Assembly: GCA_012800625.1 (NCBI GenBank)
Contig: JAAZIY010000273.1
Coordinates: forward strand, 1-7,130
Source of the DNA: Lentisphaerota bacterium
GTDB lineage: Bacteria > Verrucomicrobiota > Lentisphaeria > Oligosphaerales > Oligosphaeraceae
Reading direction: 5' to 3'
Length of the DNA: 7,130 bases
Shown here: positions 6,285-7,130 of the stretch, in pieces
Position numbering within the stretch: position 1 is the stretch's first letter
Layout: every line of letters starts with the position of its first letter
Translations under genes and position numbers: made by a program
Notes under the pieces: model-generated
Told to the model about the DNA's origin: nothing
The model's input: only the letters and a program-made list of their open reading frames with translations
Database searches by the model: none

Positions 6285-6290
6285 TATAAT
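6285..6290 (+). promoter_or_regulatory. -10 element of the yggS-like gene promoter
   Basis: A perfect TATAAT lies 37 bp upstream of the yggS-like start codon in an AT-rich context. No good -35 hexamer is seen at 16-18 bp upstream (GGCAAA/GCAAAA), so either an activator or a relaxed -35 would be needed. A tandem GCCGTAA-GCCGTAA follows at 6291-6304. Confidence 0.5.
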
Positions 6291-6327
6291 GCCGTAAGCC
6301 GTAAATTCCCAACCTTGAGCAGTAGTA

Positions 6328-7011
6328 ATGAGTACGATAAGAGAGAATTTGGAGCGTGTCAAGACACGCATGGCAGCGGCGGCGCAACGCAGCGCCAGAC
6401 CAATTGAGCAGATCAAGTTGCTGGCGGTCAGCAAAACGATTGCCGCCGAGCGCATCCTCGAGGCCTACGAGGCCGGACAGCGACACTTCGCTGAAAACCG
6501 CGTGCAGGAGCTTTGCGCCAAAACCACAGTGCTGCCCGAAAACATAAACTGGCACCTGATTGGACACCTGCAACAGAACAAAGTTCGAGCCGCCTTGCAA
6601 AGCAATGCCATCATACACTCGGTAGACTCGATGAAACTGCTGCAAAGAATCAAGCGTATCGCCGAAGAACTGCAGAGCAAAGCCACAGTGCTGCTGGAAG
6701 TCAATATCTCCGGAGAAGACAGCAAATTCGGACTGGAGCCCGAACAGGTCGAGCCGCTGCTGGAAATTTGCCAGGAGGGCGCGGTAAAATGCCTGGGGCT
6801 AATGACTATAGCCCCATATCAAGCCGAGGAAAGTGAACTGCGCCGTATCTTTGCCGCACTGCGAGAACTGCGTGACCAGCTGCAGCAAAACTGCGGCCTA
6901 AGCCTGCCGGAGCTTTCCATGGGAATGTCGGGCGACTTCGAGGCTGCCATCGCCGAGGGCGCAACCATGCTGCGCATAGGCTCGGCAATCTTCGGCGAAA
7001 GAACACAGTAA
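6328..7011 (+). CDS. YggS/PLPBP (PROSC) family pyridoxal-5'-phosphate homeostasis protein
   Basis: The 227-residue protein is full length for the YggS/PROSC family of single-domain, TIM-barrel PLP-binding proteins in the cytoplasm. They buffer PLP and influence amino-acid and keto-acid pools and have no established enzymatic activity. Motifs in order are LLAVSKT with the PLP lysine K36, FAENRVQEL (54-62), WHLIGHLQQNK (75-85), HSVDS (97-101), VNISGEDSKFGL (125-136), GLMTIAP (157-163) and LSMGMSGDFEAAI with the phosphate-binding RIGSAIFG near the C-terminus. The ATG at 6328 places K36 exactly where E. coli YggS has its lysine, which supports the start. The ribosome site is weak (GAG about 9 nt upstream). 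It is transcribed away from the dciA-like gene, and repeat copy D begins 13 bp after its stop. Confidence 0.96.
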   Translation: MSTIRENLERVKTRMAAAAQRSARPIEQIKLLAVSKTIAAERILEAYEAGQRHFAENRVQELCAKTTVLPENINWHLIGHLQQNKVRAALQSNAIIHSVDSMKLLQRIKRIAEELQSKATVLLEVNISGEDSKFGLEPEQVEPLLEICQEGAVKCLGLMTIAPYQAEESELRRIFAALRELRDQLQQNCGLSLPELSMGMSGDFEAAIAEGATMLRIGSAIFGERTQ

Positions 7012-7024
7012 GTGTAGACCCTAA

Positions 7025-7130
7025 TAGACCCCGTCCAAAAAGTCTTTGAGCCACTAAGGCACACGAAGAGGGAGGACACTAAGGGACACGAAGAGACACG
7101 AAGGTACACTAAGGGCTTATGCGGCACCCG
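7025..7130 (-). repeat. Intergenic repeat copy D, cut by the window end
   Basis: Its reverse complement aligns with copies A and B through the terminal motif, C-rich break, decamers and one hairpin arm. TAGACCCCGTCCAAAAAG occupies 7025-7042. The arm GGCTTATGCGGCACC (7114-7128) differs by one base from copies A and B, and its partner lies outside the window. It follows the yggS-like stop, so its orientation relative to the upstream gene matches copies A and B. A partial duplication TAGACCC occurs just before it (7015-7021). Confidence 0.9.

Noticed and set aside
6160..6645. N-terminal extension of the DUF721 protein to 6645
   Set aside because: It would read antisense through the yggS-like gene and the divergent promoter region, and the added residues show no family similarity.

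Overview
The window holds five protein-coding genes with conserved family motifs, four on the minus strand and one on the plus strand. Between them lies an intergenic repeat family that sits against the 3' ends of genes. The DNA is moderately GC-rich. A Prc-type periplasmic protease with a signal peptide implies a Gram-negative, double-membraned bacterium. The Prc active-site wording (STHGKGTVQ) and the TTCGTGT/TTAGTGT intergenic repeats resemble my impression of PVC-group genomes (Lentisphaerota, Verrucomicrobiota, Kiritimatiellota). That placement is weak and has not been checked by any search.

Layout, left to right. 1-145: repeat copy A with a 15-bp-stem hairpin, next to the 3' end of a UbiB/ABC1-family atypical kinase gene (149-1831, minus). 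1832-2257: a 426-bp gap with no gene. It holds four tandem decamers (1888-1927), an opposed repeat fragment (1947-2017), an AT-rich inverted repeat (2033-2050) and the complete repeat copy B (2114-2260). 2258-3274 (minus): a FabK/nitronate monooxygenase-like flavoprotein whose TAG stop codon is supplied by the end of copy B. 3275-3374: a short gap with a repeat remnant. 3375-5603 (minus): the carboxy-terminal processing protease Prc. 5659-6159 (minus): a DUF721/DciA-like protein. 6160-6327: a divergent promoter region with a 17-bp inverted repeat. 6328-7011 (plus): a YggS/PLPBP-family pyridoxal-phosphate protein. 7025-7130: repeat copy D in the opposite orientation, cut by the window end.

The genes look like ordinary housekeeping functions: quinone or lipid-related kinase-like protein, flavin oxidoreductase, envelope protease, replication-helicase loader and PLP homeostasis. 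They do not form one obvious pathway. The dciA-like gene and prc are 55 bp apart and could be co-transcribed from the divergent region.

The unusual content is the repeat family. Three large copies and a remnant sit within about 0-25 bp of stop codons, always in the same orientation relative to the gene they follow. They carry 10-bp-period decamers and a hairpin that is perfectly conserved between two copies. This pattern suggests a dispersed, gene-end-associated element such as a terminator, a structured 3' UTR or a non-autonomous mobile repeat. I saw no CRISPR array, tRNA, rRNA, transposase or phage gene.
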